Source of the DNA: Diprion similis
Taxonomy: Eukaryota; Arthropoda; Insecta; Hymenoptera; Diprionidae
Length of the DNA stretch: 64,000 nucleotides
Reading direction: 5' to 3'
Assembly (NCBI RefSeq): GCF_021155765.1
Contig: NC_060112.1
Location: 22,966,501-23,030,500, forward strand
Each line of letters starts with the position of its first letter. The stretch's first letter is position 1. The position numbers were made by a program, and so were the translations under genes. This document shows positions 14,201-26,528 of this stretch, piece by piece. The notes under the pieces are model-generated. The model worked only from the letters and a program-made list of their open reading frames with translations, ran no database searches and had not been told where the DNA came from.

Positions 14201-17200
14201 AACATAGAAATAAGATGAGAAAAAAAATGATAAAAATAGCATAGCACAATAATTTTACGGCCTTTATAAACTACCTAATAGGTATAATTATGCGACTATA
14301 AGTACCGTCGTAAAATCTCGACCTAAATAACGGACAAATATTTTGATAATCGATTGATTCATTGAACTGTGATATTTCTTCTAATCTGCGACAAGATATC
14401 TATATATATATATATATATCTATAATGATATGGAACGGAAGCGTCGGGTAAATAAATCGGAGACATTGATATGGATTCGGGTTGACGGAGGTCGAATAGT
14501 AGGGATAAGTTAGGTGAGTTGATGACGATCGAAATAGATGAGAGTTGGGCAGGAGGTCAGGCCGCGTTTAGCTCCAGGAACAACGGTACGAGACAATGTG
14601 CTTGCGCAAGTGAGTGACGCGGAACGTGGTAGGCAGTCGAGAATTGTCCGGGTTCTCGTCCCCGACAAATCCAACGGTAAATCTCCGGTCAACTTGGACA
14701 CCTGTCGCGGGAACCAATTACCTACCTACTCTCTTACGAGAACAACGAGAGAGAAGAACAACGAACGTCTGAACAACTCGGCGCAAACCCGCCTCTCATT
14801 ATACACCTCCGTGACAAACGAGCTTGACTCAGTTCATTAACTTGCATGCATTGCGCTATTCAAAACAATGTAGGTATACCCACAATGTAGCTGGAGCATT
14901 CCATATGATTATGTGAGTGTTCTCACTTTGAAAAGCACTCAGTTTTTGTCTGTTGATTTTTTCGACTTGATTTGAAATTTCTATGATTTTTTCAAACGGT
15001 TTTATTGATCGAAATCGAACAATTTAAAAATGTGAAAAAGTACTGAAAAAACGTTTCAGATATGAAAAATTTTTAAGCTTACACCCGGAATGGGGAGATT
15101 TTTATTTCTTACTCTTTTCAAGCTTTTTGCGAAAAAACCGTTAAAAAAAAATTAGACGCGGAAGTTATTTTACTATGGATGGTTACTGAAATATTTTTAT
15201 GTGTCACACCAGATTGAGAAAAAAAAAATCATGTTTTTAAATTGTATCGATCAATACAGTCGTTTGTAAAATTGGAGAAAATTCAAATTGAGTCGACAAA
15301 AATCTATAAAAAATGGAGTGCTTTCAAAGTGAGAACAGTCTTATAAAAAATCGCAGACCCAATCCGAAAGGTCAAGGGATAGACCCAGGTCGAACTGGTA
15401 AGGAATGCTCCGGCTATATTTATTCACTTGTGCAATGTGCAGGCTTTGCGTTGAACTTAACCACCATTTATATGTGTACTTCACAATCGTGTGCAAATTC
15501 ACAATTCTGATTTGATGTTCAAATATCATCGTGTAATTGTGCAGAAGGTGCACATACCGGATTATTTCCGTAATGTACCCCATAGGGGCCCCTAATTATA
15601 GGCAAATCAAGGTACCAGTTCACCTGAACAGCTCCGATGCTCTTTTATTAGCACTCGGCTGATGATGGCGCGGCAAAACTCGGAGCTGCTCAGAGTGAAC
15701 TGTACCCTGATTTGCCTACAATCAGGAGTCCCTATATGGCGCATAACACTGAAATAACCCGGTAGATCTTCAATATCGCATAAGTCCAGTATATATCCTT
15801 GTAATTCGTGTAGTGTGCAACAACTTTTTGTAATTCGAGGAAATGCATGATTAACAGACAATAACTGACGACGCTTTCTTATCTTTCATGTATGTGATGT
15901 CATAGAAGAATGTACTAAGCTAACGGGGAGACGGTTACCAGATGCATGATTAGTTCAAAAAGTGTCTGTGTGATGACTACTGACACAGTTTCCGTTGTCC
16001 AGGGTCGTTGAACTTCGTTAGTCTCAGGCTTAGGCTACAGGTATGAGAATACAATGAGAATTGCGTTTCCAGAGGTTAATGTTATTTTAATACAGACGCA
16101 AGCAGCCGCGCACGTTGTCAGTGTAACCCGTATATCCAATAAACTTATTGCGGTACGCGATGAGCGGAGTCTTTTCATGTTATCCTCAATAATCTACATC
16201 GCCATTTTCTTTGGCTTTTTATAGTAATCTTGGTCTCATATTCAACCCGTGAGAAATAGGTCGTCACTTGCTGCGTATCAAATTCTCTCTATTTCTACAC
16301 TTCCTATTCTTCGTAAATCGATGTTCCGCATTTAATGCAGTGAACTATACACTCTCAAAAATTCCATAGCTACTGTTCTTTCAAACCGCATTATACCTTT
16401 ACTGTTCTTAATTTTAAATTCGATTTCAACATCTCAATACCTCTTCCTGTCAGTCTTCGAGAATGTCCTGCAGCTATTTGCTTGTGATTAGTGACGTCAC
16501 GATTACAGCACGGCCGTGGTTGTCATCTACTGATTACTGGTTGTTCTAGTTCATTTCGAGCCATTATCAGTGAGGTTCAAAGTCTGGTAATTGAATTGGA
16601 CAGTATATGATGTTCGAAAGATTGGAAAAATCATTCAAATCAGTGTCGCATCACAGTTAGGTGAGAGTCACTTGATCAGCATGCAGTTCCAGTAGTTGGT
16701 CACTACAACGTATGAGCATCACTGTCACACTTTCTGATTGGTTTAACGTCCGTCACGTACAGGAGGTCACTCGATGGTTTGAAAACTGTATAATTTTTGT
16801 TGATTTAATCTGAAAATTTGAAAGCTTCAACGTTTTCTCGTCTCAATTAATTAAGGCCCTATGTTGGTCACAGAGATACTTAACTCAAAATCATACAAGT
16901 CGAGGTGTTAGATCAGCCTAAAAGTATACAGAATACATTTATACGATAAAAGAAACGGCTTTTAACTCTTCAAAATTGATTTATTCGCAAAGTAATGCAA
17001 TGAATGCATTCAGCACTTGCTGCTGGTTTCTATTTAAAGTATTCAATAATATTCTCGTATGCGGTATGTGGATTTGAAAGTTGCGATATATGTATACACT
17101 ATCGCATCTAACTGCATTAAATCGCCAGTTTCGAATAATAATAAGTGCATTATGATGGCTATAAATAAATCGTTTCGCTAATCAATCATTGGTGAAGAAA

Positions 17201-19657
17201 TTTCGGTGATTAACCAAATGTCCAATAGTTTCTAACAGCGAGAAATTGCGATTTGACAGACAGCGTAACTCGCAACTGTAGAATCGCATCGAGGATTACA
17301 AAAATTTCGACATACTGATGAAGTTATTATCCCGTGTATAATAAACTTGTAATGAACAACGGTCAATGGGTGATTTCAGTAGTAAGAGACAGTACTTTAG
17401 CATCGCGATTTCGAGTGTTTGGCAATCGGGACCGGTTTCTGCATGCAAGATCCGCGATCCGTCGATCACGTACTGGGTGGCCAGGTATACTGTACGTGAA
17501 ACCCGCGAAGCATAAATTCGCGAGTACGTATCTATCGCCGTGAATTGAGTCGGTACACCTCAGTGATTATTAACTGTACTCGTAACGGCTGCAATCGCAA
17601 GACCTAGTGACCTTTGAGAGAAGTTGAATTTATGCTTCCTGGGTTTTAACGACTCACGATCACGGGTTACCGGCGTTACGCCGAACATTGTATTTGACGT
17701 AAATAGGAAATTTCACAACCGTAAAATTGTCCCGGAATACAAGTGATGAATTTTCACGTAGCTCGCTTCACAGTCGTCGAAGCATGAACCGAGAATATTT
17801 CGTCTGCAGATGATCGCCTCTCACTGATTGGATTGCACGCCCACACACCTACCCTGGTAGGTAGGCGTACATGAATTGTATTTACGCAGAGTACCGTCAC
17901 ATCCTTTGTCCTTGAGATAAAAAGGAAACGTAGTCACCGAGTACGCACCAAGGGACAATAAAATTGACAAATTAAAGTAAATCTACTTGGGACAATGCGG
18001 TACCGACGAACTACTACATATACACTAGCTTTAGTTAGAGTTATTCCTTACATAAGTTACAGAGACAGTCCAAATTCCCATAGCGTGAAGGATTGTTACA
18101 ACCGTAAAGATTTCCGTCCCGATAGTCTAAAAATGCAGTAACTAAATTTCTCCACTTTTTTACAGGTTGACGATGAGCGATGGACTAGAAGTAGAAGTAT
18201 GCAAGTTTCAGCGGGAAAAACGTACTCCAATTCTCTCCTCACCATTCTCTTCAACGCTTTTCAGCTCCAGAGGTTGACCTGGATCGAACTGCACGAGAAA
18301 CCGGTTTTTTCAACCCGGGAAATTCTTTCAATCCTGGGTATTCTAATCCAGTAAACTCGCGGTATTGTGGAAGTATAATACAGATGTATAATGAACTGTG
18401 TACATGAACGCCGAGTCGTCTTCCCCTCCAACTAGACACTGGACAGTGAAAGCGACGTACAACTATCGGAACGCTGCATTACGTACATAGGTATATCCAT
18501 GTGGATAGTACATACACTTTTATACAGGATGTTTCACTTGCAATGTGAAGGGCGCGGCTCGACTCTTGTAGACAGATCTTATAGGCATGATGAGGCGAAT
18601 GAAATTCACCCTGGATGCCTCTTATTTCATAGGTCTTTTCGCAAGCCAATCGTACGTAACTGCATTAAAATGTTTTTTACATGCATTTCTCGTATCGGAG
18701 ACTTATATTAAGCAATAAAAATATATTTGAATATTTGGCGATAAGAAAAAAAAAACCGTTTTCATATACTCCTACGCATGTAGATAAGATAAATTGTAAC
18801 AAACTTGAGCGATTCCTTCTTTAACGGCTAGGCCAATACCGGTTCTATCTCCGCGGGGTCAAAATCCAGATCAGAACGAGTTATATACATATACACCTTC
18901 ATACAGCTGGGGATAACCTAGATCCTTTTAATTCAGTTAAGCCGGTTCGCTGGCTCGTGTTCGAGCGAGTTAGTTACCTTGGTTCATTTGTGGTCCAGTC
19001 TTTGCCTTTCTAAAGAAATAATTTCACCAGATATAGGAGGCGTGGATGACGATTTAGTTTTTTTATACAAATACACACAGAGGTGCGTATATATATCTAT
19101 ATACCTATGTGTATTCAGTGTTCGAAATTTTTTGGATATTCTGTAAATCACACTGAAACGATGCCTTGACTCAATGGGGTCAAGCACTTGCAGCGGTAAA
19201 TTTCTAAGTAAATAATTGAGCCTAATTTAGGAATATTTTAATCTCTAGAAGTGAACAAAACATAGGCAATACGTTATAGGTATATTATGCAATATTTATT
19301 AGATACATGTACCCGTTGGCTCGTTCTTATGCATTAGTTACGTTATAAACGCAAGTGATTGCATCTAATCTGACGTGACGAATTGAAATTCTGTGAGAAC
19401 CGGAAGAGCGCGAAATTTTTTAATTATAATTAATGGCCTGGATGAAAGCACGTGTTACAGTATGAATCGTGCTCGTCCTGATTGTCGAAATATTCGAATG
19501 TTTGATTTGTTTTAATCACGACGATTGGCTTCTGCTGAAAGGAAGCAAATCTTCGTGAGTGATAACACACAAATGTATATATATTGTTGTAATACGCACC
19601 GTGAAGACCTCGAAGACATTGAAGTATCCAACTGGCCAATAATAGTTTGCCGATCAT
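8204..19657 (-). CDS. Secreted pancreatic-lipase-family enzyme with a long acidic tail
   Basis: Neutral lipase or phospholipase A1-type alpha/beta hydrolase expected to act outside the cell on acylglycerols or phospholipids. Coding exons, read 5' to 3': 19657-19600, 13391-13145, 13020-12821, 12706-12503, 12410-12183, 10931-10468, 9994-8204; all have GT/AG sites and matching phases, giving 1063 aa. Exon 1 is a signal peptide (MIGKLLLASWILQCLRGLHG) joined across a 6.2 kb intron. The lipase domain starts near VCYEDVGCF and PPKDVGTRFLVYG. The catalytic triad is intact: Ser216 in GFSLG, Asp239 in GLDPAGP, His324 in CNHRRA. Residues ~360-525 resemble the PLAT/lipase C-terminal beta-sandwich. The last exon then adds ~535 residues rich in Ser, Thr, Glu and Asp with duplicated GPFTKDQN motifs, far longer than normal lipases of ~350-470 aa. 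The first exon is the least certain part. Confidence 0.88.
14890..15414. mobile_element. Foldback MITE, TA-flanked, Tc1/mariner-like (525 bp)
   Basis: The ends are imperfect inverted repeats: the left begins GCTGGAGCATTCC and the right ends GGAATGCTCCGGC. Both are flanked by TA (14888-14889 and 15415-15416). The repeat continues inward: 14919-14940 (GTTCTCACTTTGAAAAGCAC) mirrors 15316-15336, and an aligned AT-rich stretch extends well over 100 bases further on each arm. No transposase frame is present, so it would be non-autonomous. It lies inside lipase intron 1. The TA flank suggests the Tc1/mariner superfamily but does not prove it. Confidence 0.75.
15585..15732. mobile_element. Short foldback MITE, TA-flanked (148 bp)
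   Basis: The left arm starts GGGGCCCCTAATTATAGGC and the right arm, reverse-complemented, starts GGGACTCCTGATTGTAGGC. The match continues through AAATCA and CAGTTCAC to CAGCTCCGA, so most of the element folds into one hairpin with ~55 bp arms. TA dinucleotides flank it at 15583-15584 and 15733-15734. It sits only 170 bp from the larger foldback element. Confidence 0.72.
16492..16499. promoter_or_regulatory. Perfect CRE octamer TGACGTCA
   Basis: Palindromic CREB/ATF-type site within lipase intron 1. One of seven perfect copies in the window. A CRE by sequence only; no gene start is identified beside it. Confidence 0.4.
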
Positions 19658-20389
19658 CGCAGGTATTTGCACTCGCGAAAAAGTGATTATTATGTCCAAG
19701 TAGTTAAACTTCCATATCTTATGCAGGAGGTGTATTCTCGGTGATCGATTTGATGGCTCGTTTAATGAATATTGTTAACAAATAGATATATCATCTACTC
19801 ATGCGGTTATCGCCGCTTGAGACTTTTGGAGTTTGTAACCGGCTATCAGTATTCTACCTGCGTCCCCGATCGCAAGATATTATAACATTTGAAATCGACC
19901 TGTCAACTATCATGGGTGGCACAAACAAGTGTGAACAAACGTCATGCACGATGGCATTAATCAACACCATGGAGGCTTCTATCGGAAGATAAACATACAA
20001 GCTAATTCAGGAACTATTATTATCGCACCACGCGGTCATACTTGGGTTCAAAAACAATCGTCACAACCATAGAAGCATGGAACTTTTATTTGTTTGGGAT
20101 ATTTAAATTGTTAAATCAATTTCGTTTGTTCGGCAAAATCATCGCCTCTTAACTAATTATTATTAATTCTTTTTAAGCGCAATTGCTACAGACAATGCAC
20201 CGACTGCTTCCGATCACGTTGATATTTGTTTATATTATACGCTTCGGTTTTTAAAGTTAGTTTAACATTTATAGTATTAATCTCTTCAGTATTCCGGTTC
20301 ACTTGTATAACAGCTGAAATGCGGCATTGGTGATTGAAGTCAGTTGTCGAAGTGACCACGAATGAAACATTTAGGCACAAGTTCCGCTG

Positions 20390-20860
20390 CTATAATGTCT
20401 TCGGACCGCGGGACCAACGCACTGCAGGGTCCTCCGCATCGCCCCCTAACAAGAAGGGCCTCCCTATCAAACGTACCGGAAAACGGATCAACGGCCATAT
20501 AACGCGGATTTTTTCACCTATCTTAGTCTCTCGCCACGATTCGGTCGAACTAAACTCGCCGCACAGAGCGCTGCACTTATGCCTCCTTATCCGGCAAAGA
20601 GAGAGTTGCTGGAGTTGAACGTTGCCGCGGGAGCTCACGGGGCCCAAGCCTGGTGGCCTACTATAACTGAACTGACTCCCACCTTGACGAGGCAGACTCT
20701 TTTGCTCAGGGCTCACAAGCCGCGAACGCCACCGTCCCGGGGAAGAGATTCCAGGCGACCCCTTAACAGTCAACCGTGTCCAGTTTGCCGAAAACACAAT
20801 CATACACGTGCATGGAGCTGGATACTCATTCTTGGTAATGAGAATATATTTATTCAACGC
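20390..20860. other. GC-rich, CpG-containing island upstream of the lipase gene
   Basis: Clearly more GC-rich than its flanks, with many CpG dinucleotides and open frames on both strands (155 codons on minus, 96 on plus) that match nothing I know. High GC alone lengthens chance frames. It could be a promoter or 5' leader region of the lipase gene, whose signal-peptide exon starts about 730 bases away, or the remnant of an inserted element. Confidence 0.4.
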
Positions 20861-21499
20861 GAAGTGTAGTAATTATTCTCTGAATCCCAATGCTCGCAGG
20901 TGCGCAGTTATAGAAAAAGGAATTCAAATGCTGGAAGAAATAAGAAATTCAATATGGCCGCCGTTTTTACGCCTGGAGTTTTATTTCGAGTATAATTATT
21001 ATTTTCAGGGCTTGTTAGTTGACCAGAGTTATTTCAAACTGGACAGAATAACAGCAAGAATAGGTCAGTTATGATTTCACCTTCAACGAAAGCCTAAAAA
21101 CTGTAAGAATTCAGCTTGTGAAATTTACTCGTTACGTGGAGTGTACGTATGCGTATAGTCAAGAGCATACCGATAGTTAACTTTTTTTGGAGTTCATAGA
21201 ATTGAGCATTCGTTTTGGATTAAAAAAAATAGTTTGTCTATTGTTTGGTTTCTTAGTTTCTCTTTGATTGACATTTAATATTGATGTATTACGATAATCG
21301 CGGATGTTGTTTTGTCTATTTTTTGAACTTACGTTCAAAGGTGAATGAGTACTTAAAGTCATAAGGAGTATTGAAGAATAATGGGGCAAAATTTTAGTAG
21401 AATGATTTGCGGGAAGGCGTGAGTTTCACTTGTCGTACTTGTGGATCTTTCGACTGCAGTATATGTATAGAAAGATGAAAGCAAGAGTTGAAAGTTGAT

Positions 21500-21546
21500 C
21501 GCTGATTGGTAGATGACGTCAACCCGGTAGTAGCCAACCAATCACT
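21500..21546. promoter_or_regulatory. CRE octamer between two inverted CCAAT boxes
   Basis: TGATTGGTA, then TGACGTCA at 21514-21521, then AACCAATCA within about 45 bases. The two CCAAT boxes face each other around the CRE. NF-Y plus CREB/ATF sites in this spacing are typical of promoters, but no exon is visible immediately beside it. Confidence 0.4.
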
Positions 21547-24500
21547 CCATGTCTTCCCGGACTCTTTTAGCTTTTGCTTTCATCTTCCGAGAGAAAGAAA
21601 GAAATAAGCGATGAAAAAAGAAAAACAAGGCCGATACCTACATCCTGGTACACATTATACATACAATTCTGATCGGCGTGGCGCGGCGGTTCAACTCACG
21701 GGTGATTCAAACTTTCGACACCATCGCATAAATAGACGCATATATTGCAGATTAACTGGTTGTTGACACGTGAATTTCAATCACGACTCAGAACAAGCGT
21801 ATAGGTTTTGTACAACGCGTTCCAGTTTTTAATAAATCCAACCCAAGCCACGCGATAGAATTACGTAAAAGAATCGACTGTCTGATTTACCAAGGTTTTA
21901 ACGTTATAATCTCTTCGAGTCATAAAGTTTCGTGCCGAATGCAGTATCCGTTACACGCACACATTCCATAATGTTATTTACACACGAATGGTGAAGTTCA
22001 AGTTCGATTACCACTTGAGCTTCATTTTCTGATGCACTCAGATATCGGAGCATTTATTTTCCTGATCCATCAGTTGTAGAGAAACGTTATTGCAGGAAAT
22101 ATTACGTATGTGGCTCGTCGCATGCTACGGACGCTAATTATCATTCCTGTTTGAGTGCGAATATCACTTTAAACTGCGGAAATTGTCGTCTGCAGGGGGT
22201 TGCATAAACGTAAAACTGCACGTTGAATCCGGTAGAGATTACGTGGCAAACAGGAAAAAGATTACGTTCCGAGAGCCTCCAGCACGCCATTCGATAAAAT
22301 CTGTTGACTCGTTGAATTACGTGAATTAAATCAGTATTCATGATACTTTTGACACTCATTTTCGCCACGTTACGCGTTCTTCCATTGAATAACACATATA
22401 AATTCTCCTCGATTTAAAATTCGCTATTTACATTAACGCTGCGTGCCGGATGAAATCTAGCCATCACATCCTATATTAAACACGACACGCTAGAATGTTT
22501 TTCAACAGAAGTCAAACAAAAGCGTTCACATGCGCCGGCATCATTTATATTGTTGTTCATGGAATCCGTGCGGAAAATACAAAGTTTACTAGGAACTTGA
22601 GGTAGTTTTTGCGCGCGTGATGAAATTTCGCATTAGCAAATTACTTGTCATCATTTGTCAGATGCACATGCGAACCAGAATATATCCTACTTATCATCGG
22701 TCATAGATAAACACTTGCTGAATACCAAATAGTTAATGGCAGATCGGTATGTACCAAGGAAGTAGTTCGGATCTTATGCCAGTCGCATACCAACCAGGTT
22801 TTTCCTTTCCTCATAAAATTTGCAGAACAATTATAATAAATCCTTTCTTATAATTATAACTCGCACAGAATCATTGTTTCGATTATTTTCCCTGACTGAG
22901 GCTTCGCGTTCTTTCTTTTTTTGCATAACGTGACGTGAACCGATCAGGCTTCAATTCATGTATAATGTTTTTTCGGAACAAAAAAAAATTCTTTTTGTAG
23001 AACGTATATCTATAATTAGAACTTAAACCTCCTTAAAATATTCAGATATATGATTATATACCCGATGTTTTATAAGCTTTGAAACTGTATCAGCAAACTT
23101 TCGTTGCAATTTCATTCCACCTGCACGTGATAAAATCAGTAATTGCAAAACCTTTCATAGCATTTACATACGGTTATGGTTATGGCCTACGATTAATTAA
23201 AAATTGCTCAACACCCCCTCTATGGCCTGCGCTTTTCCACCGTCCGTATTGCGACACATGCAGACTTATAGTTTCACCACGTCCGAAACTACGGACTACT
23301 TATGATTTTCACTGCAAATGGGGTAGGCAGCTGGCACGCTGCATTAAGTGCTCACAATCTCTTCTGCATTCTAACGTGCGTGCAATATTATTTATTTGTA
23401 AGATACTGAAAACTACAAGGCGAGTCAAAGGTCGTTAAATAGGTGGTTGAGTCTCGGTTACGTGCCTCGGTGTTTTGCTCGCGAAAATCCCAAAGTTGAA
23501 CGAAAGTATTACCACAGATATTATATCCAGTCTTGTCGATTCGTCACACTTTCTATTGTTCAAGTTTTTCATCCATCATTTCGGTAAGACATAGTCACCT
23601 ATAATACAATTCGCGATATCTCGGGCCTAAGCAAATCTCTGCAAATGTGAATCCCCTTTTCGTTTATTGAACAGTTTAACTTCTTCAGAGCCAGTCTAAC
23701 ATCGTTCAGTGCCTCCATTCAGGGTGCCATCAAGTTGAATTAAAACAAGGTAATCGATTTGATCATTGTGAGAAAGTTGCGATTACTTAGTCGCAGCTCA
23801 GTAGACAACTGATTAATAAAATTGTTCACAGCCATTGCGTTGGCCTTGAGCAAGAAAAATATAACGTATGATGCAGACGATCCACGTTACGAAATCCATG
23901 CATACAGTAATTGATCATATTTTTCGATCGTTGTACATGGTTCGGTGAAAATTAGAATCCAAACAACATAGGTGTTGAAAAAACGTCAATCATGGTTCTA
24001 TCGTATTGTGCTAAGTAGGTCATTCGTACAGAATGAAAAGTATGGTAAAAATGTTTGTTTTTTTTCAATAATAATTGCAACCTCGACTTTCTTCTATCGG
24101 GAACATTTTTCTTGGTCTTTGTCCGATATTCTGGATTCCATGTGATTCTGAGCCGATTTTTGTACTCGAAACCATGTACATACTTATACCTTGAACCGAC
24201 TGCTTCAAGGGCGATGAGATATAACAACGTTCGATTGGATATGCCTTCACTTTCGCTGCGGCATCTTCTATGCAGGTAGAAGTGTATACAGGACATGCCT
24301 AATAGCAATATGCGACTGTCGACTTTCAAACATACCTGGCCTGCATGTATGTGGATGCATGGTGAATAGGTATAATATTGCCGAGGCGTGTTAATAAGGT
24401 TGGGAATTCATTTAGTGTCTTTGCTCTGCAGTTAAAGGCATGGTTAGCATTAGAGCGAAAATCATTCTATAAGCTGTATGGAGGAATGGGTGGTGCGTGA

Positions 24501-25433
24501 GCATTGGAGAAAGTTATTGTACTGGTCACCGAATTGTTATAATACATATGTTATGTACCTGCGTACGTATCTTCGGCATTCTGCATCATGAAATTCTCCG
24601 TTTTTCATTCGTATTTATTGTAGTTACCGTTTTACAAAAATAAATGCATGAAAGCAGGATATATCCTTTGCTCAATATTCTCTGTTTTTTAATTTTAATA
24701 TTTATCGACAGCTCAGTTAAACTTTCCAATTATATCCGCGTCAATTGTCGGATTGGAGACATGTTCACTTCCTTGAAATTACATGACATTATATGGGTAC
24801 ATTGACATATTGAGACGAGAGACCAGGATTTTGAAATGACGCATTGAGAATCGGGCGACGATTGTACACAGATGCGTGTTCTCGCGTGCGTAGGGGGTTC
24901 GAGAAACCGAAGAGAAATCAACGTGTGATTTGAAAGTGGTCCATTCATACGTGCTTGTGTATATATGAAATTTTCGGAACCACGTGAGATCTTCATAACC
25001 GTCTGATCTCGCAATGGCTAGCGGCTACTTTCTTTCATCAACGCAAGTTCAAGGTCGATCATATAGTCATTTTTTGTTAGCTTCCCTCATCGGAACGCTA
25101 TCATCTTTGGACTCTGGACGTAATGTTGCTAGCGTCCTTGTTTGGTTCATATCCTGCAGCATGTTTGCTTTCGAACACTCGAGCCGCACCTATTAAAACT
25201 ACCGACTACCGTGAAAGCAGTGCGTCGAAAAATCGTGACATGTAAACATGGTGAATGTTGTTGTTTTTTTTTTTGCAGTCGAAAGAATCAACGAAATCTG
25301 TGCCGCTTGGCAAGCGTAGTGTTTCTGCCATGGTTTCTGCGGTCTGCAAATAAGTTGCTTCCTTCTGTACATTTCCCAAAATCTCTACGGGCTAGTGGTA
25401 ATGATGAAGTATGCAGATTTTTTGATTTTTAGT

Positions 25434-25439
25434 TTTATT
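25434..25439 (-). terminator. Poly(A) signal of mRpL55
   Basis: AATAAA on the minus strand about 58 bases past the mRpL55 stop codon, a typical distance for a short nuclear-encoded mitochondrial protein transcript. Confidence 0.6.
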
Positions 25440-25496
25440 TATAACGTACAGAATCATTCACGTCAGAATCTAAATCACAACGGATCCCAAACAGGG

Positions 25497-25841
25497 TCAT
25501 TTTTTAACGAACTTGAGATACTTCTTCGCATCAAAATCGTCATCGTCGATATCTTCTTCTATCTTGATAAAAGTTTTTGGTTTACGGGCGATGAGCCTTA
25601 ACTTTCGTTCGGCTTCCGATAAAGTCGCTAAATTTAGAGGAAGTTTTATTATATGTCTAGGCTCATGATATTTTATATTTATACTACTCCCATCGGGCAG
25701 AACGACTATGGTTGGATACATTCTCTCGTACGTCTTCCTGTGCATTTTTGTTACTGATGCTGTGCGGCAGTTGAGTCCTCGTAAAATCGTCTGCAGAGGA
25801 TGCCACGTGACTCGTAGGAGTCCCGGAATTTTACCGCTCAT
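25497..25841 (-). CDS. mRpL55: Mitochondrial large ribosomal subunit protein L55
   Basis: Structural protein of the mitochondrial 39S subunit (mL55), imported into the matrix. The 114-residue product carries the family core: ASVTKMHRKTY, YPTIVVLPDGSSINI and KYHEPRHIIKLP, then LSEAERKLRL and a C-terminal KKYLKFVKK; length is close to the fly protein. The frame is open upstream to a Met at 25892, but a good 3' splice site (cgtgcgtttcag, AG at 25844-25843) lies one base before the inner ATG at 25841. The inner start is therefore preferred, with a leader exon upstream. The basic N-terminus (GLLRVTWHPLQTILRGLNCR) fits a mitochondrial targeting peptide. Single coding exon. Confidence 0.95.
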   Translation of the reverse strand: MSGKIPGLLRVTWHPLQTILRGLNCRTASVTKMHRKTYERMYPTIVVLPDGSSINIKYHEPRHIIKLPLNLATLSEAERKLRLIARKPKTFIKIEEDIDDDDFDAKKYLKFVKK

Positions 25842-25950
25842 TCTGAAACGCACGGGAATTATTTTTTCAAAGCTTTTCAAGTGCCAGTCCATCTTAATTC
25901 AAGTTAATTTTTCTCTTTCCCTCTCTATTTATCTATATCTACTGAGATAC

Positions 25951-25976
25951 TATCTATCTATCTATCTATCTATCTC
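25951..25976. repeat. CTAT microsatellite
   Basis: About six to seven tandem CTAT copies within the probable leader intron of mRpL55. No function indicated. Confidence 0.9.
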
Positions 25977-26528
25977 TATTTTCGTTTGCCCAACGATAAT
26001 TTCCTGAGAATATAATTTACTTTTACAGCAAAACAAATAACGACGAGGTGAGATATTGATCTATTTTTTTTTTCCCACTTATTTTTCTATTTGTTCTCGT
26101 ACATAATTAAAGTTGGGTGTTCGAAGGTACAATGAAATGTAACTATGTCAGAATTTCAGAATTGTTATATTTAAAATTTCCTGTGTCTCATAATCGGTCG
26201 ATAAATATGAACCTGCATAGAAATAACGAGTGTAATTTACACACGGACCATTGTTATGCGTTAACGAGAATTCGAAATGATCGAGACGCAGAGCAGTGGA
26301 ATTGGTCAATTCTTCCAATTTCACGGAAATTAAGTAGAAAACGACCATGATCATTATACATCACTAAAACATTAGGTTATAAATTATAACAAAACTTTAA
26401 GGTTATGTCCACGGCATATGAGTAATATTGTGACAAAGGTTGAGTTACAGCTGTTTGTAATAGAATGAAATTTCTAGATACTCAATGTGAAATACTACAA
26501 TTAATAGTTAGACGTAATCTCTGCTTAC

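Larger units (their letters stand above)
13392..19599. other. Large first intron of the lipase gene
   Basis: Inferred intron joining the signal-peptide exon (donor gt at 19599-19598) to exon 2 (acceptor ag at 13393-13392). It holds two foldback MITEs (14890-15414 and 15585-15732), a TA microsatellite near 14401-14420 and a CRE octamer at 16492-16499. No nested gene was recognised; open frames at 14538-14840 and 17334-17543 look like chance. Confidence 0.55.
19658..25433. other. Intergenic region upstream of the lipase gene
   Basis: Mostly AT-rich with no gene recognised. It contains the presumed lipase promoter, a GC-rich island at 20390-20860 and a CCAAT-CRE-CCAAT cluster at about 21500-21545. 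Open frames such as 23079-23438 (plus) show no domain, signal peptide or splice context that I can support. Confidence 0.5.

Noticed and set aside
18521..18545. TACAGGATGTTTCAC string resembling a common end motif of insect transposons
   Set aside because: No matching second end or target duplication was found nearby.
20390..20857. 155-codon minus-strand frame
   Set aside because: GC-rich island with frames open on both strands and no recognisable protein; kept as a compositional feature only.
25014..25196. 60-codon plus-strand frame with a hydrophobic stretch
   Set aside because: No domain, no promoter or splice context, and ordinary length for a chance frame.
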